Assembly (NCBI GenBank): GCA_006384855.1
Contig: VCJN01000265.1
Span: forward strand, 1-64,000
Direction: 5' to 3'
From: Tetraselmis striata
Lineage: Eukaryota; Chlorophyta; Chlorodendrophyceae; Chlorodendrales; Chlorodendraceae
Length of the DNA: 64,000 bases
Shown: piece after piece, positions 25,863 through 36,649 of the stretch
Position numbering within the stretch: position 1 is the first letter of the stretch
How the letters are laid out: every line of letters starts with the position of its first letter
Translations under genes and position numbers: made by a program
Notes under the pieces: model-generated
Told to the model about the DNA's origin: nothing
What the model saw: the letters and a program-made list of their open reading frames with translations, nothing else
Databases searched by the model: none

Positions 25863-27048
25863 CCGTACAGTAAAATCAAACCGATCCGTAATCGTATTGA
25901 ATCGCCGGTATTGGCGGGTGAAGATTTGCGGCCGCAAATATGGCCATATTTGCGGCTGACGAAAATCGCGGTAGGTCCGCCAGACGTAAATCGAAATAGT
26001 ACTTAGCGCTTTACATATATGTCCTGCACAATGTACAAGACAACCGCAAATCTCCACTAGGCGGACGACGCCCGCGGCATCCCCCCCCCTCCCCCCCCCC
26101 CGCCCGGCGGGCACCCCGGCGAGCGCGCGCGCATTAAGGCGCGCTGATAACATCATGCCGGGTCAAAGAGTTTGAACTTTTGAGCTTGATTGAAGACCTT
26201 GTGCCTTCGTCGGTGACACATACAGTCATATTTCCGACTCCCGCTCCTGCCATTACTAACGCATCCTCCCACGATCCTCTTCACACGGGCGCAACGCCCA
26301 CACACATTGCCCGTCGCCATGGCAGCCGACTCGCCCTAAGACAGAAATCCCACCTCGAGGCCGGACAGGCTGGCCGGCTGGACAACTTCCCGGTTAGTGG
26401 TAGACGGGGATCGGTGGGGACGTGATTCGTCGTTGCCGCGGCGGAGATTGATGAGATGTGCAGCCATCGATCAGCTTTGGACAAGACGCACTTGCGTTGC
26501 GGAGAGCCGCGCCGCCGCATGTGCAGATACACATCTGCAATATATTAACGGTTGCTCCCGGGTTCCAAACTGCATCCGTCGCAGCCGTCCGCAGTTGTAA
26601 ACATCACCCGAAATTTGCGATCCGTACACATTTCCCGTACCCACATACATATTTACGACTACGACTGCGGTCGGGCACAAGAAAAGGCTTTAGCGTCGCA
26701 GAGGCCTCGCATCGTCAGAGCAGTTTTATCATAAAAATGTTTAAAAACACTGATATAGAGTTCTTCCACAATAACGTTAAGTACTACCCTTTGGCACCGT
26801 CACCGGGGGCAGCTCGATTATTGCGCTAAAGACTCCCGGCAGCTCCTGGGGGCCCTTCGTCCATAGCGCGGCAGCGCGAAGAGGCGCCACCATAGCTGCA
26901 TATCGCCACACCAAACCCCGCTCCCTATAACAGTAGCCGCCCGCTCCGACGACGCCGCGATCCCGCGGCTTTCATGTCACACTCTGCCTGCTCGACAACT
27001 CGCAGTTGGGGTGCGGTCTACACGCGTGCCACGGAGCTGTGGGCTGCC

Positions 27049-28130
27049 ATGGGGGTGCCGAAGCTACTCAAGCATCTCGGCCTCGCGATTCGAGCCACCA
27101 ATTTCTACGCTATGGCCGACGGCAAGCGGATCGGGGTGGACGCCCACGACCTACAGAGGACTATAGGTTGTGGCCTAACAAAGCAAGGATGACTGGAAGT
27201 CCGACTTCTTGACTTTTTGGGCACGGTGCTGTACTAACTTCCTCGTTGCGTACACCTTGGCGGTGGGCTGCGACTACGACACGAAGGTCCCACAAGTTGG
27301 CCCATGCATAGCGTTGACCGTCTGCAAGAACATATGCCAACAGCTTGGGAGCAGGGGCTTTTCAAACCTCACCTGCCACTTGCCCTCCCTTGCTGGCCAC
27401 TTGAAAGCATTCTCTACAGGTCGGTCAACCCTTTGCTAGCTTTTCCTTGTTGTTGACTGGCTGCCGGTCAGCGGGAACTCCAACGTCCCGGTGTTGACTT
27501 ACATTTCTCTTTGTATTTGGTCGACATGCCTAGATGAGGCGGAACGGGTGCAGAAAGCAACAGATGCGCTCATCGACTTTGAGCATGCTTTGGCCTACAA
27601 CCTTGATACAAAGGCGGTTGAGACCAAGAGTGGTGAGGATGGTGCTGTGGCTGCAGCAAGGTGGGCTTTCCTCGGCCACACGGCACACTCGCTAATACAT
27701 TATACCTTGTTAACTACGACTACCGGCCCGATACATACGGGGTACCCGATATACTGCGGGGGTGCGCGCTGTCTTTTTACTGCTACTATTGTCTTTCTAC
27801 TCGTGCCGTCACATGCGCCCACCCCCTCTTCCGCCGCAAGCACTTTCCCGGTCTCACTGCGGTCGTACATTGTAAAGGTTGGGGCCTTTGACCGCCGGAT
27901 TACATGTCTACAGTGCGGTTATGACGTTACGTAGTGCTAATAAATGCGAAATGCTATAAACCCCGCTATCTGACGACAACGTACCATCCGAGCTGCGCCG
28001 TGCAACACATACCGGCAGACGAGGCGGAGCACAGAGCGTTGGCTTTGACAACCCCCAGTGGTGATGCATGCGAGCTGCCAAAGGTCAACTTGGCTGCCGT
28101 GGCTGCTATGGGTGCGCGGCTAACCTAGGA
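27049..28130 (+). pseudogene. XPG/Rad2-family (EXO1/FEN1-like) nuclease, internally deleted
   Basis: At 27049 a start MGVPKLLKHLGLAIR followed by GKRIGVDAHDL matches the N-domain beginning of Rad2-family 5' nucleases. From 27188 another frame gives DDWKSDFLTFWARCC and then AVGCDYDTKVPQVGP, matching the I-domain metal-binding GCDY and helix-hairpin-helix region. A third segment (27530-27659) has an FEHALAYNL phrase like the region after the I-domain. A fourth (to 28127) is not recognised. About 130 residues with most catalytic acids are missing between the first two parts, so the gene is probably dead, or some exons are undetected. The family cuts flap and 5' ends in DNA repair. Nearby transposon genes suggest it may have been mobile cargo. 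Confidence 0.5.
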
Positions 28131-28139
28131 GACGATGGC

Positions 28140-29040
28140 CGACGGTGCCACACTCCCGCCTTTATTGCCATGGGATGCTTCATTTAAACCCACATTGCCG
28201 GTGAGCTCCATTAGCCGTTGCGGTCTCCCTATGTTAATAAATGATTCACCTGCCTAGAAGGTTTGATTGCATTATGCCCCCCTCTTCCCCCCCCCCCTCC
28301 GCCCCCAAACTAGGTACTCAGAAAGTGGTTATCAACAAGAGCATGCATGAGCTTGATGAGCAGTGCGTCGAGGAAGGAGGTTGTGGCAACTGTCCACGCT
28401 CGCCTTTCCCTCGAAGCAGACATGAGGACGAGGGGCGATAAAAGCCTCCTATGCGACCCGACGGGATGCAGCCTATATAGATAGGCACTTGCTGGAATCT
28501 GCCCCGCACCAACGTTGGCACTTTCCTGGTGAGCAAGGCACGCAAACTACGCTGCCTAGCGAAGGCTGGGTTGTTTACCGGGATGATGTTGCGTCATGGA
28601 ACGGTCGGCTACGACGGCCCTCCGCCTACTTTGGCGCCGGCCATTCTTCGAACCCAGCGGGCGCGCGGGCGGCGGTGGGCCTATGGCAGTGTACCGGGAC
28701 GTCAGGGAGGGCACCGGGGGGGGGGGGGGGGGGGACCTGGCCAAAACTCCCCCGCGTCCCGAACATCATAGTTATGACAGCGCCCACGTGAAGTTCGGCA
28801 TTCATCTCCTGCGCTGCCATGCTTGCTGCTAGGGCACCATCAGACGACACCGAACGCCCATCCCCGCCGCAGGGTGCGGGGCTCGCTAATGCGGGGAGAC
28901 GAGAGCGGCGGAGAGGGCAGCGGGGGAAATAGCGCGGCGGCGACTGTATCGATGCACCCGGCTTGCCCCGCGTTTCGGTATGACCCGGTCCGGCCGGAGC
29001 ATAGGCGTGACGGCCGTAAGGTGCAGCAGCTACCGCTAAA
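28140..29040. other. Intergenic accessory DNA, no gene recognised
   Basis: Contains a poly(G) run near 28718-28733 and short GC-rich frames without family similarity. Confidence 0.4.
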
Positions 29041-29262
29041 CGGATCAACCGCGATGGTGATGGTGAGTGGAAGCGCTCAGAGCATCTTACATTGGGAGCC
29101 GCAAGCCGGGCTCAAGCTGCGGGGGCTGTGGGCAGGAAGAGAGTGAATGCAGAGCGCCCGGCGGGTCGGGGACAGGCACGCGCGCGTAAAGGCGCGCGGG
29201 ACATGTGTCCGGCCGGTGCTAGAGTATCGGCCGGTGCTAGGGTAACAGCCCCGCTCAATATT
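29041..29262 (+). repeat. Dispersed repeat, copy 1
   Basis: About 220 bases starting ggatcaaccgcgatggtgat and ending in a doubled gccggtgctag motif. It matches 30866-31078 with about 85 percent identity by eye. Confidence 0.75.
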
Positions 29263-29679
29263 ACACGGGGTCATCTCCGTCTGACCGCGCTGTGCAATTG
29301 GAACAATGGTCGGAATCTGTCGCTAATACAGTACCGAATAGTAGCAGTAATCAATAGCGTCGTCTACCCTATACAGTACATCCTTGATAGCTTCCAGGCG
29401 ACGCACTCCCGCGTGCACTGCACTCAATGCCGCAGTGTCGCCCCGCTGTGTCGTCTTATCCGCCGGAGCTGGCTGGTGTGATCAGGCCGCGAGGGCGTCA
29501 TCGTCCTGCCCTAGGCGATGCCAGGCAGTGCGTTGCGTAAAATGCTCTCTGGCAGCCTCTCCGCGAGCGGCGGGGCTGCTGAGCACGAGCTGCTGGTAGC
29601 CAACGCAGTCGGGGGAGCACGGGGCGGGCTGCTCGTAGCTGAGATGTTGGCACCCAGTAGTAGCGCGGCGTCGCCGACG

Positions 29680-30460
29680 CTAGCCCCATCGCGCACGCAC
29701 GCCTTCAGGCCAAAGGGCAGATAGCCAACGCAGTCGGGGAGATCCCAGGCAGCTCATACACAGGCTGCTCGCAGCTGGGCTGCTCGTATCCGGGCTGCTC
29801 GTAGGCGGGATGTTGGTCCAGTTGGTGCACTCACCCTCCTTGCGGTCGCCACTGCGCTCACCGATGATGCAACAGCAGTAGCAGTCGCCAGACGCGGCGC
29901 GGAAGTTGGTATTCTCGCACGCCCGGCCGCCGCACTGGCCGGCCTTGTCGGGCCTTGCATGGGGTTGGCCACGAAGATCGGCGCAGTAGGCGCAAGGGTC
30001 GTCGCAGCGGCCGCTAATAGGTTCCGCTATCACGGTGTCGTAGATGCGCGTTCTCGTCAGGCGGCCCGCGAAGAAGTCGCCATGTGGCGTGCTGCTGCCG
30101 TCGTATGAAGCACGAATCACGAAGGACTACACGAAACACAAAGTACTGCACGACGAAGTGGATGCCCGCTACACGGCCCTTCGTCGGCGGCAAGATCGCC
30201 ACGTTTTTGCTTCCAATAAGTGGGACCGGTCTGCATGATGTGATAGGCAGGACCTGGGTAAGTAGGCGCCTGGGCGGTTCGACTGTTGGTCTCGCTGCGA
30301 CGATCTTGGATGGCTGGTAAACGACGCGCTCCGCGCTGAAACGCTCCGCTGTGTTATCGCAGTCCGGGGTCCGGGGATCCGCGCAACAGCTCCACGACGC
30401 CCGTCCGGCGGTCCTTCCAGTAAGCAAAAGCCACTATAGCGGCCTCGTCGGTCGTTTCGC
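29680..30460 (-). pseudogene. Decayed coding remnant, Cys-rich, family unknown
   Basis: The minus strand shows coding-like pieces in different frames. One near 30460-30350 includes AFAYWKDRRTGVVELLRG. Another below 30120 includes TRTRIYDTV and a Cys-rich stretch (CDDPCAYCADL, CYCCC). A phrase resembling the second piece (FTRTRFYDTHI) recurs on the minus strand near 31160-31200, next to the other copy of the dispersed repeat. I infer two decayed copies of one element. The family is not recognised. Confidence 0.25.
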
Positions 30461-30865
30461 CGTCCGCCTCCGGTATTCCTAGTGGAACCAAGACGCGTGC
30501 CGGCCTGGCTCGACGCAAGGTTTGTGTGTGTTCGAATTCTATTTTTGAGGTTTCATTAACATCTAAATCTAATAACTAAGCACAACGGTGTTTGACAAAA
30601 TCCCGGGGACTTGCTTGTTGAGCGCAGCCGCGGAGGCTGGCTCTCTCGGGACGGTAGGCGGAACCTCGATGTGGTGTCGGGAGGGTTGTGCAATGGCCTC
30701 GGCGGCTCAACGTGCATCCCCCGCCCCTTGGGGGCTTGTTTTCGGCGCCCTTGTGGCAGCCGCCTCGTCCGTTTTTCGAACGACTCCGGACGTGCACCGG
30801 GCGCACGGACTTCTCCTTGCACCCCGCTTGCGCCCACGTGACGTATGAGGCCCCATAACCTACAC

Positions 30866-31078
30866 GGATCAACCGCGATGGTGATGGTGAGTGAAAGTGC
30901 TCGGAGCATCGTATAGTGGGAGCAGCGAGCCGGGCTCGAGCTGCTGGGACTGTGGGCAGGAAGAGAGTGAAAGTATAGAGCGCCCGGCCGGCCGGGGATA
31001 GGCACGCGTGCGCAAAGGCGCGCGGGACATGGGCCCAGCCGGTGCTAGGGTATCGGCCGGTGCTAGGGTATCGGACAG
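30866..31078 (+). repeat. Dispersed repeat, copy 2
   Basis: Partner of 29041-29262, same orientation, with the same tandem gccggtgctagggtatcg ending. Confidence 0.75.
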
Positions 31079-31916
31079 GTTCCAACAACCGCAGGGGCGC
31101 CATCACCACCGCATGCGAAAGGCGCGGCGGTGGGCCGGCGCACGCCCATATGTGCGTGTCGTAGAACCGAGTCCTCGTGAAGGGGGCGTCACACGCGCGG
31201 TAGTGGATTCTCTTAGTCACCAGTTCCGGAATCCCCTCGACAGGGGTCCAGCCCTCCTTGCCCTGAGGAAAACGGCCCTTGGAGTTGCGACGCCCCATGG
31301 CAGACCACTACTCGGCGCCGGCGGCTCGCAGCGGCGGAGGTTGCACTGTGAGATTCAGATGTGACGTAAATGTGCCCTACTGGTGACGAACGACGACATA
31401 CGGGGACGATACGGGACGGACGAGGGACGTGGATTTCATACCCAGTAGCGACGACTATCGCGCGCGACCTGTAAAGTACTATATGAATTTCTCGTTTCCA
31501 TAATTTCATCAAATTGATATGCGCACGCGGGCTCGCGTGTCGCCCGCCGACGCGGAGTACCCGGGCTAAGTACAGGCGGCTGCAAGTACTCGCTGCACAT
31601 CGCTGCACATCGCCGCGGTGTGCCGCGATGTGCGGCACGACGGGCGGAGGTGTGGGCGGATGTAGGTGGTACGGTAGGTGGTAGGCGGTAGGTGGTGTTC
31701 GTAGGTGCGCGTTTTAATGCAGCCGCCCTAACTGCTGATGATTGTGTAACGCCCCAGCACGCGCATGAAGTACGGGGTCGCCTCACGGTCACCGCCGCTC
31801 ACCGTTGAATCAAGCGCGGACAGCCGCGCACTCGCATCTGTGTTGCCTGCCGGTGGTGGGTTACATCCACCCCAACTCTCAACCCCCCCCCCCGCCCCCC
31901 GCGCGCGGCAGCAGGC

Positions 31917-34139
31917 ATGCCGGCAAAGGGATGGATAGCGAGTGTGTCGAAGGATGGCGTGTACACATGCAAGCACTGCCACGGCATCGTGACGGGTAGT
32001 AGTGAAAGGACGGCGCGAGAGCGGCACTTCCGGAAATACCCGAACTGTAGCCACTCGTTGAAGCGTGCGGCTAAGTTGCGCCGCAAGGCCGCCTTATCAC
32101 AAGCAGCAGCAGCAGGGGCGGCAGCAGCAGCAGCAGCAACAGCAGCAACAAGCGCGGCAGCAGGAGTAGCTGCAGCCGTCGGAAACGGCCCGCCGGCGCC
32201 GGTCTCGGACGACGGCGGCTCGAAGGTGGACGATGTGATGGGCGTGGGGGAGGACCCCGTTGGCGAAGACGGTATGGACATCGACGCGCCTGCGTGGCCG
32301 CCGGCGGGCGTCGAACCCGCGATGAGGGCGTGATACGGAAAGGCGATCCCGGCGACTTCTACATGAAGGTCATCGCCAAGAAGTTCCGGGGAGTATGGCA
32401 CTACGGCGTGATAACCGGCGTCGTTACCGAGTGGGTGTTGGAGGACTACGGCGGGGCGACCCAGTGGCGCGCTGTTTTCGAGGACGGTGACATTGTGGAC
32501 CTTCTGCGTTCAGAGGTGAGTGGGCCCGGCCTGCGTGCTGGTGGCACCACTCAACTGCGGTTGTATGGAATCACACGCACCCGCCCGGTCGGCGTGGCAG
32601 GTTGTGGAGGCTATGGCGGCTGCCCAGGAGCACCCCCATGTGGATGCGGACGGGGAGGCTCGCTTGGTAACCGTCCATCAAGGCGATGACTTGTCCAGTG
32701 AATCACGCACCTTGCCCGGCGTGCGTTCAACACAACCCGGCTGGCGGAGGCCAAGCAGAACACCGGCTGCCATGGCGTGTGCCATGTGCATGTGGTCCTG
32801 GGCTATGTCAGCATGATCAACCTCTTCCCCCTCGCGCCGTTCCACCTGTTTTTTTTTGGCTTGGGAAGGGACTTCTGGAGGAAATTTGTCACCGTGCAGG
32901 GCCACATTGGATTCCGAGCTATGAAGCAGGAAGACCGGCGCCAGGCTTTAGTCCCGATACCCAGCAACTTTGAACGCGGGTTGCGCCCTTCGTTTGCAGT
33001 GTCCAAGAATCGAAAGGTAACCCCCCCCCCCCCCCCCCCCCGGGCGTGGGCGTGGGCGTGGGCGTGGGCGTGACGGCATTCCCCTCCATGACTGTAGGGT
33101 CAGGCAAGGTGACGGTGCAGTCCGGCTGGGTCATGGAGGACTGCTTGCACCACATGGAAACGTTTTCCATTCTTAACGCCGGTCCGCTGCTCGAGGAGGC
33201 CCGGGTGAAGGCGATCATGACCGAGAAGGAGCTTCGCGTCCCTAGGCGGTGCTTGGGCACATGTACAAGCGCATGCAAGGAGCTGCGTGGTTCGTCACGC
33301 GGTGGGGGTTGCAGAATGTGGTGACGGAGGAGGACGGCCCCGAGCGCAAGGCGCAGGTGGACGCGCTCACTAGGGAGGGGAGGACTCGATACCCCGCGCG
33401 GCGCCAAGGCGCGGCGGCCGGGGCAGCGCGGCGCCAAGGCGCGGCGGCCGGGGCAGCGCGGCGCCAAGGCGCGGCGGCCGGGGCAGCGCGGCGCCAAGGC
33501 GCGGCGGCCGGGGCAGCGCGGCGCCAAGGCGCGGCGGCCGGGGCAGCGCGGCGCCAAGGCGCGGCGGCCGGGGCAGCGCGGCGCCAAGGCGCGGCGGCCG
33601 GGGCAGCGCGGCGCCAAGACAGCGGCGGCCGGGGCAGCGCGGCGCCAAGACAGCGGCGGCCGGGGCAGCGCGGCGCCAAGACAGCGGCGGCCGGGGCAGC
33701 GCGGCGCCAAGACAGCGGCGGCCGGGGCAGCGCGGCGCCAAGACAGCGGCGGCCGGGGCAGCGCGGCGCCAAGACAGCGGCGGCCGGGGCAGCGCGGCGC
33801 CAAGGCGCGGCGGCCGGGGCAGCGCGGCGCCAAGGCGCGGCGGCCGGGGCAGCGCGGCGCCAAGGCGCGGCGGCCGGGGCAGCGCGGCGCCAAGGCGCGG
33901 CGGCCGGGGCAGCGCGGCGCCAAGGCGCGGCGGCCGGGGCAGCGCGGCGCCAAGGCGCGGCGGCCGGGGCAGCGCGGCGCCAAGGCGCGGCGGCCGGGGC
34001 AGCGCGGCGCCAAGACAGCGGCGGCCGGGGCAGCGCGGCGCCAAGACAGCGGCGGCCGGGGCAGCGCGGCGCCAAGACAGCGCATACAGCGGAATCGGCG
34101 GAAAGGGATGCATTACAAGCTGTGGACGGCAGCCGCTGA
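31917..34139 (+). CDS. Candidate KDZ/Tnp2-like transposase gene, probably disrupted
   Basis: Coding-like segments lie in order on the plus strand. Segment 31917-32270 starts MPAKGWIASVSKDGVYTC and has a BED-like finger (CKHC...H...YPNC), then an Ala-rich run. Segment 32327-32515 (YMKVIAKKFRGVWHYGVI) looks like a small beta-barrel. Segment about 32690-33016 includes FHLFFFGLGRDFWRKF, the type of phrase seen in KDZ/Tnp2-like transposases, and ends at a GT donor followed by poly(C). Segment 33098-33250 includes WVMEDCLHHMETFSIL. It continues one frame off at 33249 with HMYKRMQGAAWFVTRW and runs into a minisatellite-coded Ala/Arg tail. Splice sites between segments are plausible, but the shift near 33250 may be a true break. 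Function is inferred; catalytic residues were not identified. Confidence 0.4.
33017..33066 (+). repeat. Poly(C) run and (GGGCGT)n microsatellite in an intron
   Basis: A run of about 22 C follows the putative donor gtaacc and is followed by about five gggcgt units. It lies in the intron separating the two central segments of the transposase-like gene. Confidence 0.85.
33401..34090 (+). repeat. 30/31-bp minisatellite, 23 units in 7-6-7-3 order
   Basis: Type A units (30 bp, starting gcgccaaggcgcggcggccg) begin at 33401 and repeat seven times. Type B units (31 bp, starting gcgccaagacagcggcggcc) begin at 33611 and repeat six times. Seven A units start at 33797 and three B units at 34007, the last incomplete. 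In the plus frame type A codes for the decapeptide QGAAAGAARR. Six 31-mers total 186 bp, so the reading frame is restored after the first B block. Long open frames on the minus strand here are a by-product. Confidence 0.95.
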
Positions 34140-34672
34140 AAACTATGCGGTCATGCCGCAACAACCCCAGCACTGGCTTCTGGATACCTCTGATCTGGCT
34201 GACGGCGGCGGGCTGCGGGATGCAGGGCCGCATGACTGAGGTGGCGGTGCTGGTGAGCCCGCAGAGTCTGCATGCGGCGGAGGCGGCGCAGCCGCATAGG
34301 CACTAGACAATGCTCTGAAGCGAGCCCCAATTGTCTGCCCAGCGCCTGCCCCAATGTAACGCACCAGCTTGGCAGCAATTGGCAGCTCTTTTGCCCCCCC
34401 CCCCTCCACCCCACAGACACACTACCAATACCAGTTTCTCATCCCGGCGGGCAGTTGATGCGTATACCCAGGCTTGTGCGTACGCGGTGCGGGGGGGGGG
34501 GGGGGGGGGGGGGGGAATCACTATAGCTAAGCTAGTGATGTGAGATATGAGTGCAGCAACAGATATTGTGCAAGATATAATACGATGGCATGCAAGCGGG
34601 TCCCCGCTCTTCCACAATCATTGGCCCTGCTCCCTCTTGCCCCGCCCCCGGTGCCCTTTAGCTGCTCTCAGC

Positions 34673-34992
34673 ATCCCGAGTGGGATGGGCGGGGCAGCGG
34701 TTGCTACCGAGTGAGGCGTAGCATCGTTTGCAGTGGCAACGCAGCCTTTCCGGTGTGACGCCGCCTGGATGTAACCCAGCAGTACGCGCAAAGTGCAAGT
34801 GCAAGCTGCTGATGGCGGGGATCCCGCGCGGGGGGGGGGGGGGGGGGGGGGGGGCAGCGGCTGTGGGATAGGCGCGGCAGCGGTTGCTACAGAGTGAGGC
34901 GTCGCATTGTTTGCAGTAGCAACGCAGCCTTTCCGGTTGCATAGTGTGACGCAGCCTGGATGTAACCCAGCAGTACGCGCAAAGTGCAAGTG
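34673..34992 (+). repeat. Tandem duplication of about 110-130 bp around a poly(G) run
   Basis: The segment at 34681-34800 (from gcggttgctac to cgcaaagtgcaagtg) recurs at 34862-34991, offset about 181 bases. A poly(G) run of about 24 lies between the copies. Confidence 0.85.
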
Positions 34993-35034
34993 TTACACGT
35001 CCGTGTGCCCCACCCAATGACATTGCGCCCGACC

Positions 35035-35664
35035 TCACTGACGGCATGTCTCGCTCTCCTTCAGCTCCTGGGCCGTCCGCCGCCTCACCCTGCGCACCCT
35101 ACCAGCCGCGCGTGCCTTCTCGGAAGCCTCACACACGGCGGCGCGAGTCGCGTCGTGGAACGCGTCCCTGACATGGCGGAACTCCGCCCTCTTCGTGGCC
35201 GTGGTCGGGCAGGGGACTGCCCGCTGATGGGTCGCCATGCATGGGTACTTGGGGCCGCACAAAGCCGGGGTGCCGTCGCAGCAACACTCCCAGTCCGTCC
35301 GTTGGCCGCAGTCCACGCATGACGGGCGTCCGGCCAGGACACGCACATGATAGTGCATGTGGCCGCCTCCCGCCACTGCTCGTAGTGCTCCGGTCAACAT
35401 GGCGACGAGCAAGTCGGCATGTCCCGCAGGTGGCTGCGGGGCGGGTGGCGCGAGCGCAGCCTCGCTCGCCTCGACAACCCCCTCAGCCCGATCAGTCGCC
35501 TCGACCACGGCCTCCTCTGCCTCCTGACGCGGCGCACCAGGCGCATCATCGTCGCCTGGCAGGGCGTCCCCCCCCGCAACGGCGCCGTCGGCGGTGGCCG
35601 ACGCCGTCGTGGCGGGGTGTTGTGAGGAGGTGGCCCTAGACATAGGTGGGGCCGGCACCGCCAT
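35035..35664 (-). CDS. Hypothetical protein with piggyBac-type Cys-rich zinc finger, 209 aa
   Basis: The frame starts at the first ATG at 35664 (an open extension upstream lacks one). Residues 1-90 are Ala/Pro/Asp/Glu-rich and probably disordered. Around residues 110-150 a Cys/His cluster reads PSCVDCGQRTDWECCCDG, then LCGPKYPC and a His. That spacing resembles the C-terminal zinc finger of piggyBac transposases (C-x2-C ... C-x2-C ... LC-x-C ... H), but no DDD catalytic core is present. The last 60 residues are charged and helical (KRAEFRHVRDAF). It may be a domesticated or leftover transposon finger. Uncharacterised otherwise. Confidence 0.4.
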   Translation of the reverse strand: MAVPAPPMSRATSSQHPATTASATADGAVAGGDALPGDDDAPGAPRQEAEEAVVEATDRAEGVVEASEAALAPPAPQPPAGHADLLVAMLTGALRAVAGGGHMHYHVRVLAGRPSCVDCGQRTDWECCCDGTPALCGPKYPCMATHQRAVPCPTTATKRAEFRHVRDAFHDATRAAVCEASEKARAAGRVRRVRRRTAQELKESETCRQ

Positions 35665-35766
35665 GTGTTGCTCCACATGCGGTGCGGTTCCTGACGCGAC
35701 AGCTCCGTCGCACCAGTACCGGCGCCGGCACCCCACGCACGCCTGCTGGGCTTACCACCAACCGGC

Positions 35767-36267
35767 ATGTTTCCTTTGGGAGGCGGTTCATCCGCGTCGG
35801 AGGTGAGCGGCGGTGCCTGTGTGGGTGTGGATACTGCCCGGCCATTAGGGCTCCCGCCGCCTGTCGCTCCGCCGACCTACGCCGCGGCGTGTGCTGCGCC
35901 CCGCATAGTCGCCTCGAATATAATATACATGACGCGGGGACGGGGGGGGATTCGTGCGTTTCGTATGTCGGCGGAAAGGCGTGCGAAGCTGCGGCTGGCG
36001 AAGGTGGTGGAAGTAAGCGTGGCGGCGTCGGCGGCGTATTACCGTGCGTGCATGCGTGCGCAACCCCGCGGCAGCAAGCGCCGGACTCGGCGTGTGCCAG
36101 CGGCAGAGCTGCGAAGCCATGGACACGGTACGGGATGCCAAGTCTGGCTAAGCAACTGCCGAGGCTGGCGGCTTAACCCCCATGTCCGGCGGTTGAGGGA
36201 CGGAAAGTGCGTAGAAGTTGATCGGGAAAGCGGGCATATAAGCCTGGCTGTGCTAGGTTCCTATTAA
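35767..36267 (+). CDS. Hypothetical basic protein, 166 aa
   Basis: The frame is open from ATG 35767 to 36267 and divergent from the zinc-finger frame about 100 bases away. The middle is Arg/Lys/Ala-rich (MSAERRAKLRLAKVVEV, PRGSKRRTRRVP). No family is recognised. It could be the second gene of the same mobile element or a chance frame. Confidence 0.22.
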   Translation: MFPLGGGSSASEVSGGACVGVDTARPLGLPPPVAPPTYAAACAAPRIVASNIIYMTRGRGGIRAFRMSAERRAKLRLAKVVEVSVAASAAYYRACMRAQPRGSKRRTRRVPAAELRSHGHGTGCQVWLSNCRGWRLNPHVRRLRDGKCVEVDRESGHISLAVLGSY

Positions 36268-36649
36268 GTAATGACGGTTTGTGCTAAGTAATTCTTAGGG
36301 GTAGACCATGCAGCGCAGGTAGGGGGCGGTATAAATGAGGCCGGGCACATATACTGCTCCACGAAACGACACTGTCGCACGTGTAGTTGAATAGACGCCC
36401 CCCCCCCCCCCCCCCCCCCGCCGGGTCGGCCCGCCGGGTCGGCCCGCCGACCCGCCACGGCATGTAATATTTGTCATGCATCGCTGGGGTATGTGTGAGT
36501 GGATGCCCCGCCGCCACATCCCCCCCCCCCACCCCCCCCCCCCCCCCATTTACACTTGTGCACTCATAAAGTTTGGGCTGGTTTCGGAGCAATACATGTA
36601 CGTATGTATATACATACAATGGAACGTAGGACCTGCGCGGAAAGAGGGG

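Noticed and set aside
32919..34085. Long minus-strand frames (388, 287 and 277 codons) across the minisatellite
   Set aside because: They are products of a repeat without stop codons in any frame; the proteins are simple Ala/Pro/Arg repeats.
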